64,000 nt of DNA from Streptomyces sp. TP-A0356 (GTDB lineage Bacteria > Actinomycetota > Actinomycetes > Streptomycetales > Streptomycetaceae). The stretch lies in assembly GCF_001417775.1 (NCBI RefSeq), contig NZ_BBZJ01000038.1, positions 1 to 64,000 on the forward strand, written 5' to 3'. The notes beneath the pieces are model-generated. The model was not told where the DNA came from, did not search any database, and saw only the letters and a program-made list of their open reading frames with translations. Both the position numbers and the translations under genes were made by a program. Positions 26,718 through 35,311 of this stretch are shown here, piece after piece (within the stretch, counting starts at the first letter, position 1; each line of letters opens with the position of its first letter).

Positions 26718-28736
26718 CTACTGGTTGTTCGCGGTCATGGTGCACTTCACGGTCGTGCTGTCGGCGGCGCACGCCGCGCGCATGTTCGTGTTCAGCCAGT
26801 ACGGGTCACGGTCCAGCAGTCGCTGGTTCGCGTTGAAGGCTGCGAACCCGGCCATCGAACCGCTGTTGTCGTTCCCGGAGATCGCGGACCGTCCGCAGAC
26901 CTCCTTCCACGTCGGCACGAGGCCGTCGATGTTGAACAGGTGCACGATGCCGTCCTGCTTGTTCGCAAGGGTCTGCACACAGGCGTCCCCGCTGCTGACC
27001 GGGTTCAGGCCACCCGCGAGCGAGGGCATCCCGCCGCTGTTGTAGGTGGCGTTGAACGCGAACTCGTCGCAGTTCAGCTCCTTGTCCGTCGTGCCGTTGA
27101 GGGCGCTGGTGTCGCCGTTGGCCGCCGCCCATCCGGTGGGGCAGATCACCGTCCGGTTGCCGCTGATGTCACCGTCGGGCAGGAAGTACAGCGGCTTGCT
27201 GTCGGCCTTGCTGCCGGGGTGGTTGGCCAGCTTGTGCTGGATCAGCCAGGCGTGCGACGAGGCTTGCGGGTACTTCGCCGCGTTGAAGGTGTAGGTCGAC
27301 ACGTAGCTGTGGAACACGCAGCCGATCGTCGGCACCTTGTTGATGATCTTGGTGTTGTCGCATCGGATCTGGTCGGAAGCTCCGCCGTTCTCCAGGTCGC
27401 CGCCCGCGACGTCCATGAAGACCGCGGGGGTCGTCTGCACCGTCTGGCCCGGGATCTTCGGGTTGCCCTGCAGTGCGACCGCGACGCCGAGCTTCATCAC
27501 CTGCGGCTTGGTGGTGTTCGGTCCGGTCAGGTCCGGCCCCCAGAGGTAGGAGGCGTCCGCGGTCACGCTGTGGTGATCGCCGGGCACCCATGCGGCCGCG
27601 CCCGTCCAGCCGCTGACGTTCTGGACGCCGCAGTTGCCGGAGGGCTCGCAGTCGATCTTCGGGGCGTCCAGGGTGAACGCGGGGATGGTTGCCGGAACGT
27701 CCACGTCGGTGACGTTGATCCGCTCGGTGATGTTCCCGGACTTCGGGTCGAGTTGACGCTCGTTGACCACCAGCGCCTTCACGGTGCCCACGGGGACGTC
27801 GTTGAGGGACGCCTCCCACGCCATGGTGAACGACGAGCACTCCTCGAAGCGCGTGGTCCACAGCCCCGCCCGCGGGTTGGCCGGGTCGCAGCCGCTGACC
27901 AGGGACGACTGCGCGGCGGTGCCGCGGTGGAGGGTGAAGTTACGGCCGTCGTAGGGCTCGGCCTTGCCGCATACCTTCACTCCGTCGGAGGAGGTGGTGC
28001 AGCGGGTCCCGAACGTCCCGGGGGCGACGGAGCGGTCACGGCTCGGGCCGGCCGTGGTCTTCCACGGAGAGGGCGGCGCCATCGTGTCCGTGTACGGCTG
28101 GGCGGACTGGTCCGGATTCTGCGCCGAAGCATCGGGGTTGGGCAGGGTCAGGTCGACGGGCATCGTGACGCGGAATCGGGCCCAGGGCGACCACGACGTC
28201 TCGTACAGGCCGCTGTCCTTGGCGTAGGCGGAGGTGTGGAAGACGTAGTCGACGTTCGGCTTCAGCCTTCCGGCGCCCACGGTCACGGAGGCGGTGGAGC
28301 CGGACTTGACGAAGTCGGACACCAGGACGCCGTACTGGTTGTCGCTGATCTTCACCTGGGTCTTGGCGTTCCCCGAGGAGTCGGCGGTCCAGACCTCGAA
28401 AGTGAGGTTGGCCGTGCTGCCGTCGGCGTTGGTCACGGTGTTGCTCAGCTTGACCCTGGGTGTGGTGACCTGCCAGACACCGGCGGTGTCCTTCTTGCCC
28501 GGCCCGGCCGAGGGGTTCTTGCCCGACACCGGCCGGGACGCTGCGGCGACGGCATTCATCGCGGGCCCGGCGGCCGGTCGGGTCGACGGTGCGGCGTTCG
28601 GATTCAGGTTGCGGTCGAAGCCGCCGCCACCGTCGGCCGCGGTCGCCGTCGCCACCCCGGATCCCAGGAGCAGCAGCGCCGCGGTGCCGATGGTTATCCG
28701 GTGAAGGATGTGCTCTCTTCTGGACGTACCAGGCAA
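26718..28736 (-). CDS. secreted protein with C-terminal NucA/NucB-type DNase domain
   Basis: The preferred start is TTG 28736, preceded by AGAAGGGAAAC; a GTG further upstream is possible. This gives a signal peptide (HILHRITIGTAALLLLGSG, cleavage near ATATA-ADG) and about 672 residues. The middle is beta-rich with an Ig/fibronectin-like segment (FEVWTADSSGNAKTQVKISD). The C-terminus has ELNCDEFAFNATYNSGG and, about 70 residues on, DNSGSMAGFAAFNANQRLLD then RDPYWL. These match the NucA/NucB signature ('CDEYPFAST...N..QG......L..DPF.V'), with Phe-Ala-Phe in place of Tyr-Pro-Phe. It is likely an extracellular non-specific DNase, possibly a competitor-directed toxin. The gene is single and ends at the shared hairpin. 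Confidence 0.78.
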   Translation of the reverse strand: MPGTSRREHILHRITIGTAALLLLGSGVATATAADGGGGFDRNLNPNAAPSTRPAAGPAMNAVAAASRPVSGKNPSAGPGKKDTAGVWQVTTPRVKLSNTVTNADGSTANLTFEVWTADSSGNAKTQVKISDNQYGVLVSDFVKSGSTASVTVGAGRLKPNVDYVFHTSAYAKDSGLYETSWSPWARFRVTMPVDLTLPNPDASAQNPDQSAQPYTDTMAPPSPWKTTAGPSRDRSVAPGTFGTRCTTSSDGVKVCGKAEPYDGRNFTLHRGTAAQSSLVSGCDPANPRAGLWTTRFEECSSFTMAWEASLNDVPVGTVKALVVNERQLDPKSGNITERINVTDVDVPATIPAFTLDAPKIDCEPSGNCGVQNVSGWTGAAAWVPGDHHSVTADASYLWGPDLTGPNTTKPQVMKLGVAVALQGNPKIPGQTVQTTPAVFMDVAGGDLENGGASDQIRCDNTKIINKVPTIGCVFHSYVSTYTFNAAKYPQASSHAWLIQHKLANHPGSKADSKPLYFLPDGDISGNRTVICPTGWAAANGDTSALNGTTDKELNCDEFAFNATYNSGGMPSLAGGLNPVSSGDACVQTLANKQDGIVHLFNIDGLVPTWKEVCGRSAISGNDNSGSMAGFAAFNANQRLLDRDPYWLNTNMRAACAADSTTVKCTMTANNQ

Positions 28737-29197
28737 GACGTTTCCCTTCTGGCTCTGCTCTCCGGGTCCCTCGGGGCAGAGCTGGGTGCTTCTTAAGTTC
28801 TTCCCAGACACGGTGTTGGTCCTCTCGCGCCGCTCGCGCCCACCGGCAGCGACTCGTATGACTGCGACATGCGTTCGATGCCGCCGCACATTCCTATGTC
28901 GACCCGCACATGACAAGCCACCAGATAAATCGCGACGAACCACATAAAGGGGCCCAACTCGACTGTGACCATCCCCACGGTTTGGCCATGGTTGTGCACC
29001 AGCCCGTGAAGGTTCCACGGGGATCGACCGGGAGGCACCGCGGTTCCGCGGCGCCGGTGACGCGATCAGCGGGTCGACGAGCTGCCCGCCATCCGGCCGT
29101 AGGCCCGCCCTCCCGTTACGTCCGGCCAGGGGGTGGTGGGAGCCGACGAGGCGGCCGGCAGCTCGCGGCGCAGGAGGGAGCAGGCCGTTGCTGACTG
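28737..29197. other. gap: leader of the secreted nuclease gene, no further gene seen
   Basis: This 460-bp stretch holds the upstream region of the nuclease gene. Between 28860 and 28960 it is less GC-rich than its surroundings, as expected for a promoter. No plus-strand frame has protein-like composition. It ends at an IS630 remnant. Confidence 0.35.
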
Positions 29198-29204
29198 CGG
29201 CTGC

Positions 29205-29542
29205 TCAAGGTGACGTTGGATCACCGGGAGCCAGTCCGGTGCCGGCTATGAAGCCGTCGAGGGCGGACAGCGCGAGCCGCTCGGCCCCCGGGAGGCCAGA
29301 GCCTGCGCGCCGCCGTCCCGTCACAGCTGGTGCCAGTGGTAGGCCGACTTGCGGCTCACCCGCAGGCGCCGTGCGACCTCCATCGGCTTGATCTTCTGCT
29401 CGAACAGCTCGGCCGCTCCCATCCGTACCGTCTCCCGGCGCCGCCGTCCCGAAGCGGACAGCCCGCCACCATCCCCGTACCTGACACACCACGGGGTACA
29501 GCCACCGCTTCGTGCCCGTCCGGGACTTTCGAGGAAGTTCAC
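29205..29542 (-). pseudogene. IS630-family element with internal deletion
   Basis: Read on the minus strand, the right end gives the transposase N-terminus (RMGAAELFEQKIKPMEVARR, then LRVSRKSAYHWHQL, a helix-turn-helix). The left end gives the C-terminus (ALDGFIAGTGLAPGDPTSP). The roughly 270 residues between, with the DDE centre, are deleted. Outer sequences (CAAGGTGACGTTGGATC at about 29202 and CCCTGACGAGCCGAAGTC at about 29541) resemble the ends of the 25745 fragment. It is a non-autonomous deletion derivative. Confidence 0.7.
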
Positions 29543-29589
29543 CCTGACGAGCCGAAGTCAATGACCAGTCAGCGGTCGACTGCTCGCCG

Positions 29590-29749
29590 CGAGCTGGGCG
29601 ACCCGTCCAAGCTCATCGACACCACCCTGAACTATCTGCTGGGCGCCGAGCAGCCCATAGTGGTGCCCGGCACCGACCTGCCCGACCAGGCCGGCAAGGA
29701 GCCCACCCCGGAAGCCAAGGCGGCGGCCGACCTGCAGGTGAAGCTGCGC
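29590..29749 (+). pseudogene. fragment of an unrecognised gene cut by the 29752-34204 transposon
   Basis: The plus-strand frame reads LGDPSKLIDTTLNYLLGAEQ then PIVVPGTDLPDQAGKEPTPE and AKAAADLQVKLR before a TAG at the transposon edge. Beyond the transposon, 34206-34300 continues with WADKELLPLRIQLAERCVPQ in a compatible frame. Joining the two pieces leaves TAG-TAG at the junction, so the gene may already have been broken. The family is not recognised. Insertion of IS630 debris at 29542 removed its start. Confidence 0.45.
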
Positions 29750-29816
29750 TAGAGATCTTTAACGGTGCGGGTTACGGGTCGTGACGGCTGTCGTGGGCCG
29801 CGTTATGCCGGAGGGA

Positions 29817-29905
29817 TGAGGTATCCCGATAGTGGCGGGCTGACCGCGGAGGAACGGGCTCGGCGTGAGCGCATCCGCTTGGCGGCCGTCGGGTACTGCT
29901 GGCCA
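29817..29905 (+). pseudogene. IS630-family transposase N-terminal fragment
   Basis: ATG 29817 begins MRYPDSGGLTAEERARRERI then RLAAV, matching the start of the transposase at the other end of the unit (PDSGGLTAEDRARRERVRLA). After about 30 residues the match ends abruptly, and no transposase sequence follows. Confidence 0.7.
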
Positions 29906-30026
29906 CTTCAAGGTGCTCGCACGCGGGCGCTCCAGGGGCTCGGTCCCTCGCAAGTCCTTGTCGGGTCATGCGTGTTGGCCACTGTTCAGTTCGGTTGGCC
30001 ACCTGGGGCAGGCTGGCTGGCCAACC

Positions 30027-31010
30027 CTATGCATCTGTGGATGGTCCGTTCAGGTCAGGCTTCCTGTGGATCGAGGCGGGCCATGGAGCCGCTGAGCCGA
30101 TTCGCCAGGCCTTGCCGGCCGCCAGCAGATGCTGGCGGACGAGGATCAGGTGTGGGTTGGTGGGACTGCCCGGGCGCTGGACGAGGTAGGCGGTGTTGAT
30201 CGGGGGGTCCTCCGGCTGGTGGAGCAGTTGCAGGACACCGGAGGCGAGTTCGGTGCGACACAGGTAGCTGGGCAGGACACTCCAGCCGGCGCCGGCGGTG
30301 ACGGCGGTGAGGACGCCGCGCAGGTCGGGGATGGTGATCGCGGCCTGGGCGTGCAGGCGGCGGTTGAAGACGTGGCGCCAGTAGCGGCGGGCGATGGGCA
30401 GGTCCTCGGTGTAGGCGATCAAGGGGAGGTCCTCCAGGGCAGCGGGCAGCTGCTGTCCTTTGAGCTGTTCGGCCCATGCCGGGGCGGCGACCAGGACGAA
30501 CTCCTCGTCGGCAAGGAGTTCGGCGTGCAGCGTCCGGCCACTGGGCCGTCGGGTGGCGACGACGAGGTCGTGTCGTCCTGCCCGCAGTTCTTCGAGTAGC
30601 GGTTCGGTCAGTCCGATGGCCATCCGCAGCCTGACTCCCTGCGCGACCAGCGGAGCCAGTACCTTGAGGCCGGCGCCGCTCAGGAACTCCGCCGGCCCCG
30701 CCAGGTGCACCGGTGCCGGGTGGTCGCTCGGCCTCTCGCCGGTGATGCCGGCCAGCTGGTCCATGGGAACCGACAGTTGCGTGGCGAGCTCGTGGGCGTG
30801 AGGCAGCGGGGTGACGCCGCGTGCCTGGCGTTCGAACAGTTCACGGCCCAGGTGGTTCTCCAGCGTCCGGATCTGCGTGGTGACGGTGGACTGCGACAGT
30901 CCCAGCCGACGCGCGGCGGCGGTGAAGGATCCCAGGCGGTGCACTGCGAGGAAGGTGCGCAGCAGGTTGAGGTCCAGCGGACCGGACCCAGGGGTGTCCT
31001 GATCGCTCAC
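30027..31010 (-). CDS. LysR-family transcriptional regulator
   Basis: The 327-residue product starts GTG 31010 (MSDQDTPGSGPLDLNLLRTF). Residues 14-72 form the LysR helix-turn-helix (FTAAARRLGLSQSTVTTQIR then TLENHLGRELFER). The rest is a periplasmic-binding-like effector domain (EEFVLVAAPAWAEQLKG, GVLTAVTAGAGWSVLPSYLC). It is divergent from the oxidoreductase gene with 215 bp between, containing an inverted repeat suited to LysR binding. It probably controls that gene and the DJ-1 gene in response to a small, perhaps quinone or aldehyde, signal. The length is slightly above the usual 300 because of a C-terminal extension. Confidence 0.92.
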   Translation of the reverse strand: MSDQDTPGSGPLDLNLLRTFLAVHRLGSFTAAARRLGLSQSTVTTQIRTLENHLGRELFERQARGVTPLPHAHELATQLSVPMDQLAGITGERPSDHPAPVHLAGPAEFLSGAGLKVLAPLVAQGVRLRMAIGLTEPLLEELRAGRHDLVVATRRPSGRTLHAELLADEEFVLVAAPAWAEQLKGQQLPAALEDLPLIAYTEDLPIARRYWRHVFNRRLHAQAAITIPDLRGVLTAVTAGAGWSVLPSYLCRTELASGVLQLLHQPEDPPINTAYLVQRPGSPTNPHLILVRQHLLAAGKAWRIGSAAPWPASIHRKPDLNGPSTDA

Positions 31011-31058
31011 GGTGTCGAGCCTACGAGATCCGCATGGCAGCTACCGGCCGCCAGTCCC

Positions 31059-31090
31059 GTATCAGGCATCGGTTCATCGATACCTGATAC
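31059..31090. promoter_or_regulatory. probable LysR-type operator
   Basis: GTATCAGG at 31059-31066 and CCTGATAC at 31083-31090 form a perfect inverted repeat with 16-bp spacing in the divergent lysR/oxidoreductase region. Between the arms lies a second small dyad (ATCG...CGAT). The layout fits a LysR recognition site covering both promoters. Confidence 0.6.
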
Positions 31091-31225
31091 CGGTGTTTTC
31101 ATTGGTGCGGGTACGTCGGCGGTTTTAGATTCGAGACGGAAAGCACTCAGCTGCCTGACCTCACACGCGCCAGTCCTCCCCACTCGGCCGGGATGCGCCG
31201 ACTGCTCGGAAAGCCATCGTGAATC

Positions 31226-32147
31226 ATGAAAGCCATTGCACTCGAACGGTACGGCTCGTCCGACGACCTGCGGCTGATTGACCTGCCCGATCCCAAGGTG
31301 GCGCCCCGGCGAGGTCCTCGTCCGTGTGAAAGCGGCGGGGGTCAATCCCGTCGACTGGAAACTCGCCGCCGGGTACCTGGATCCGATCATGGAGGTCCGG
31401 TTCCCGCTGATCTCCGGCTGGGACGTCGCGGGCGTCGTGGAACGGGTGGGGTTCGATGCCGGGGAGTTCGCCGTGGGGGACGAGGTCTTCGGCTACGTCC
31501 GCAAGGACTGGGCACAGAACGGTGCGTACGCCGAGCTTGTCTCCGCCCCCGTCCGCGCCCTGGCCAGGAAGCCTGCCGCGCTCAGCTGGGAGCAGGCCGC
31601 GGGGGCGCCGCTGGCGGGGCTCACCGCCTACCAGAGCATCAAGCGGGTCGGCCTCGGCAAGGGCGAGACCGTGCTGATCCACGCCGCGGCGGGCGGTGTC
31701 GGCTCGCTCGGCGTCCAGGTCGCCGTCGCGTTCGGCGCCCGGGTGATCGGCACCGCGAGCGAACGCAACCACGGCTTCCTGCGTGAGCGCGGCGCGGAGC
31801 CGGTCGCCTACGGGGGCGGGCTCGTCGAGCGCGTACGGGAGCTGGCGCCCGACGGCGTGGACGCAGCCCTCGATTTCGTCGGCGACGGCGCGGTGGGTGT
31901 GTCGCAACAGCTGCTCAAGAAGCGGGACCGGGTCGCGTCGATCATCGATGGCGAGGCGGGAACGAAGGGTGGCCACTACGTGTGGGTCCGCCCGGATGCG
32001 GCCGACCTTGCGGCCCTCGCCAACCTCGCCGACGCGGGCAAGCTGACGGTGCCTGTGGAGCACGCACTGCCGCTGGCCGAGGCGGCTCAGGCGTGGCGCC
32101 TGAGCCAGGCGGGCCACACCCGAGGAAAGATCGTCCTGACCGTCTGA
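31226..32147 (+). pseudogene. NADP-dependent quinone-oxidoreductase-type MDR dehydrogenase, frameshifted near 31305
   Basis: The start ATG 31226 (MKAIALERYGSSDDLRLIDL) reads the conserved MDR N-terminus. One base too many in the run GCGCCCCGGCG (about 31303-31308) throws it out of frame. The next frame continues EVLVRVKAAGVNPVDWKLAA with the NADP-binding motif AAAGGVGSLGVQVAVAFGAR and ends HTRGKIVLTV. Corrected, it is about 306 residues of the zinc-free quinone reductase type. The mutation may be real or a homopolymer error. Regulation by the adjacent LysR is likely. Confidence 0.85.
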
Positions 32148-32285
32148 CATCGCCTGCGGTGATGGGCGCTGTGGCCGGTACTCAGCGCCAGTGATTGGCG
32201 GGCCCGCAGTGATTTGTACCTGCCGAGACGATGTTGTCGACCGAAACTCCCCACACAGGGGCAACCAACAGTTAGAGGGAATGTC

Positions 32286-32990
32286 ATGCCTGCAGCCACG
32301 AACAAGATCCTCATCATCGTGACCAATGCCGACGAATACCAGAAGGTCGGTCTGCGGACCGGACTCTGGCTCGGAGAGTTGACCCATTTCTGGGACTTCG
32401 CCGAGGAGCGCGGGTTCGCGATGGACATCGCGAACCCGTCGGGTGGCAAGATCCCTCTCGACCCGGAGAGCCTGACGCGGCAGATGCTGGATGCCGAGGG
32501 TACCGGCAAGCGATACCTGGACCGAGACTTCATGGACCTCCTGAAGGACACCATGAAGGTCTCCGACACGCATGTCGACGACTACGACGCCATCTACCTC
32601 ACCGGCGGCCACGGGGTCATGTTCGACTTCCCGCAGAGCGAGGACCTGGAAACCCTGATCGCCCGGTTCTACGAGACCGGCCGTGTGGTGGCGACCGTCT
32701 GCCACGGCGCAGCCGGCCTGCTCAACGTCACCCTGAGCAACGGTGAGCCTCTGATCAAGGGCAAGCGGGTCACCGGGTTCTCGTGGCCCGAAGAGGAACT
32801 GGCGAACCGGGCGGAAGCGGTCCCCTACAACGTCCAAGAGGACCTGAAGAAGCTCGGTGCCGACTACAGCACGGCTGCCCAGCCCTTCGCCCCGTATGTC
32901 GTCGAGGATGGGCGCCTGATCACAGGACAGAATCCGTTCAGCGCCAGGGCAGTGGCCGAGGCAGTCGTCAAACAGCTGGTCGCCGAATGA
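32286..32990 (+). CDS. DJ-1/PfpI (class I glutamine amidotransferase-like) protein, Hsp31-like
   Basis: The 234-residue product (MPAATNKILIIVTNADEYQK) has the DJ-1 nucleophile elbow VVATVCHGAAGLLN with Cys, and the upstream strand DAIYLTGGHGVMFDF. The insertion and length resemble the Hsp31/YDR533C glyoxalase III-like group, which detoxify methylglyoxal without cofactors or act as chaperones. The upstream Glu expected in the active site (FAEERGF region) is plausible. ATG 32286 follows AGAGGGA. It lies 138 bp after the oxidoreductase on the same strand, fitting a carbonyl-stress function for the cargo operon. Confidence 0.88.
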   Translation: MPAATNKILIIVTNADEYQKVGLRTGLWLGELTHFWDFAEERGFAMDIANPSGGKIPLDPESLTRQMLDAEGTGKRYLDRDFMDLLKDTMKVSDTHVDDYDAIYLTGGHGVMFDFPQSEDLETLIARFYETGRVVATVCHGAAGLLNVTLSNGEPLIKGKRVTGFSWPEEELANRAEAVPYNVQEDLKKLGADYSTAAQPFAPYVVEDGRLITGQNPFSARAVAEAVVKQLVAE

Positions 32991-33064
32991 GGGCTCTGCG
33001 GCGATATTCGAGGCCCGCTCATGTCTGCTGCCCCGTCGAGCTCGAAGAACTTCGATGGCTGAGG

Positions 33065-34133
33065 CTACGGCGATTGGAGGTCGAGCCCGGTCTTGGCGAC
33101 GAAGCCCTCGATGAGGCGGGGCGGTACTGCATCCGTTTGAGCCGCGTCTTCACCAACGCGGTGAGCTGGTCGAGGCCGTGTTTGGTGAGGTTGGCCAGCG
33201 ACCTCTTCAGGTGCGACCACACGCCCTCGACGGGGTTGAGCTCGGGAGCGTAGGGCGGCAGCTCGTGGACAGTCAGCCATAATCGGGCGTCGATCAGCTC
33301 ACGCATGGTGTAACTGACGTGCGTGTTCAAGTTGTCCCACACCAGAACGATGGGGCCGCCGAGCTGCTGGTGCGCTGCATCCAGCAGGCGGGCGTAGTCG
33401 GTCTCGGTAAAGCCCTTACGGCGGCCCTTGGCAGGACCGCGGTCGAGGTGGAGGCGATAGATCAGCCGGGGCCGGTGGCCGACTTTGGTGCAGATCAGCG
33501 CCGCCATCGAAACACGTTTGGTGCCTGCGGCGGTGACCCGCACCACCGGCGTGTGGCCCCGGCGGCCCCAGGTACGACCCTTGGGCGGCATCAGGCCCTG
33601 GCCAGCCTCGTCCTCGAAGCAGAGCCAGGCGCCCAAGTTCGCCGCCCTCTCTTTACGATTGGCCACTGCTCGTCCTTCCAGGCGGCGATCTTCACCTCGT
33701 CCCGCTCAGTGGCCTTGTGGGAGGGCACCTGCACGCTCCAGCCGATACGGTGCATCAGCAGGTCCAGCCCGGCCAGGGTGTACTCGACGCCGAACCGGCG
33801 AGGCACGACCTCGGCGATACGAGCCAGCGTCCAGCACTGGTCGGAACAGCCGGCGGCGGCCGGGCCGGCATCCAACACCAACTCCAGAACACGCAGTTGT
33901 GCCGCATCGAGCTTGCAGCGGGCGCCGCTGGAGCCCTTGGAGGCCAGGGCGTGCCGACCACCGGAAGCCAACGCCCGCCGCCAGCGGTTCGCCGACATCC
34001 GGGTCACCCGGAACCGGCGGGCAACCTCCCAGTCACTGGCCCCGGCCTCGATCGGATCGGCGGCCGCCAAGCGGACCCGCTCACGCCGAGCCCGGTCCTC
34101 CGCGGTCAGCCCGCCACTATCGGGCTACCTCAT
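33065..34133 (-). pseudogene. IS630-family transposase, nearly complete but frameshifted
   Basis: The N-terminal frame encodes the helix-turn-helix part (RRFRVTRMSANRWRRALASG, VEYTLAGLDLLMHRIGWSVQ). Its third codon after the ATG is TAG (MR-stop-PDSGG), where the left-end copy has Tyr. Near 33660 the frame shifts to the DDE part: LGAWLCFEDEAGQGLMPPKG (first Asp/Glu region), IVLVWDNLNTHVSYTMRELI (second Asp) and LPPYAPELNPVEGVWSHLKR (Glu). The C-terminus GFVAKTGLDLQSP appears after another frame change. As written it cannot make one protein, though programmed frameshifting occurs in some IS630 members. Confidence 0.75.
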
Positions 34134-34373
34134 CCCTCCGGCATAACCCGGTCCACGACGGCCGTCACAACCCGACGTAACCCACCCACACCGTTAAAGA
34201 TCTCTAGTAGTGGGCCGACAAGGAGCTGCTGCCGCTGCGCATCCAACTGGCCGAGCGGTGTGTGCCCCAACTGGCCCGGGCGGGCCGAGGGCCAGTTAGA
34301 GCTCGTAACACGTGTCTAACCAGCCGAAGCAGCGCGTACGGTTCGAACAGTGTCAGCGTCGAGGGGGGTCGGC

Positions 34374-34778
34374 ATGGCCATATCGGCTTTCGGCGAAAGC
34401 AAAACCGCTGCCAACTGGGCAGCGGATGACCGCTGCGTCGTGTCAAAGGGCGTTCTGGAGCGCCGCCTATGTGCCGGCTGGGATCCCGAGAAAGCGATCA
34501 CAACCCCATTCAGGGGGCCCGCATGGCAGTCGACGAAGCGAAGCTCCCTTGAAGAGGATCGCGCGAAGCCGGCGCAGTACACGTACATCCCTCCAGAGCC
34601 ACCGGCCAAGCCGCGCAGGAAGAAGTCGCGGGGCGTGGGCGGGCCCCTGAAAAGAGTCACCGAGCTGGACCCGGGCTGGCGGAATGCGCCGCCCCGGACG
34701 GTGACTCCCGTCGATGGGCAGAGCTCCAGCATAAGAGCGGTCCCCGGTGGCTTGCCCTCACTGGGAAAGCGGCGCTGA
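34374..34778 (+). CDS. small helix-turn-helix-like hypothetical protein
   Basis: ATG 34374 follows GAGGGGGG. The 134-residue product begins MAISAFGESKTAANWAADDR then CVVSKGVLERRLCAGWDPEK, a pattern ('FGESK....W..D.RC.VS...L..R...GWDPE.A') found in phage and plasmid proteins that bind DNA near modification genes. A basic, proline-rich linker (EPPAKPRRKKSRG) follows. No partner gene remains. It could also be a terminase- or methylase-associated accessory protein; I do not know its role. Confidence 0.55.
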   Translation: MAISAFGESKTAANWAADDRCVVSKGVLERRLCAGWDPEKAITTPFRGPAWQSTKRSSLEEDRAKPAQYTYIPPEPPAKPRRKKSRGVGGPLKRVTELDPGWRNAPPRTVTPVDGQSSSIRAVPGGLPSLGKRR

Positions 34779-34987
34779 CTCGCGTCACATCCACTCTCAG
34801 TGAGAGAAGCCAGCTGCGGGTCATCGAAGCTACGCCACCCGTATCCATCGTGGCGGCCGAGGTTTCGATCACTTTCGGAGTGATCCCTCGCGTCCGAGGG
34901 GTCCAGGGACCACCATCCCGGACATCGGCCTGTACCGGCAGACCTCGAGGAGTCCGCCGAGTACCCCCGGGTCTGGTATGGGCCAGC

Positions 34988-35292
34988 CCAAAGCCATCTG
35001 TCGTGACCGCGGACAAGGCCTACAGCTCCCGCGGATTCCGCAGCTACCTACGACGACGCGGTATCGCTCACACGATTCCTGAGAAGACTGACCAGCAGCG
35101 GCACCGGCATCATCCCGGGAGTCGCGGTGGCCGACCACCGACCTTCGACCGGGAGATCTACCGCCGACGAAACCTCGTCGAGCGCTGTTTCAACCCCCTG
35201 AAGGGCTTCCGCGGCATCGCCACCCGGTACGACAAGACCGCCACCTCCTACGAAGCGGCGGTCACACTCGCGTCGTTCCTGCTCTGGGCAAG
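34988..35292 (+). pseudogene. IS5-family transposase C-terminal fragment
   Basis: VVTADKAYSSRGFRSYLRRR carries the second catalytic Asp region, and NLVERCFNPLKGFRGIATRY the catalytic Glu (E in RNLVERCFN), followed by TSYEAAVTLASFLLWA. This is the 3' third of an IS5 (IS4-superfamily) transposase. The 5' part is missing. A complementary N-terminal fragment lies at 36842-37201 on the other strand; together they bracket the GH64-like gene. Confidence 0.7.
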
Positions 35293-35311
35293 GTCCGTTT
35301 GGAGACGGACC

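Larger units (their letters stand above)
29752..34204. mobile_element. 4.45-kb transposon-like unit with IS630-type ends carrying lysR, oxidoreductase and DJ-1 genes
   Basis: The unit is bounded by perfect 16-bp inverted repeats (GAGATCTTTAACGGTG at 29752-29767; complement at 34189-34204) and flanked by TA on each side (29750-29751 and 34205-34206), the IS630 target. About 130 bp inside each end are homologous and include the start of an IS630 transposase reading inward. The left transposase is truncated after about 30 codons; the right one is nearly complete. The cargo is lysR, an NADP-dependent oxidoreductase and a DJ-1/PfpI gene. It looks like a composite or one-ended unit that mobilised a small redox-stress operon. 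Confidence 0.7.

Noticed and set aside
26406..28796. 796-codon plus-strand frame opposite the secreted nuclease
   Set aside because: Its composition (Val/Gly/Arg runs) is that of an antisense shadow. The minus strand has a signal peptide, protein motifs and a terminator.
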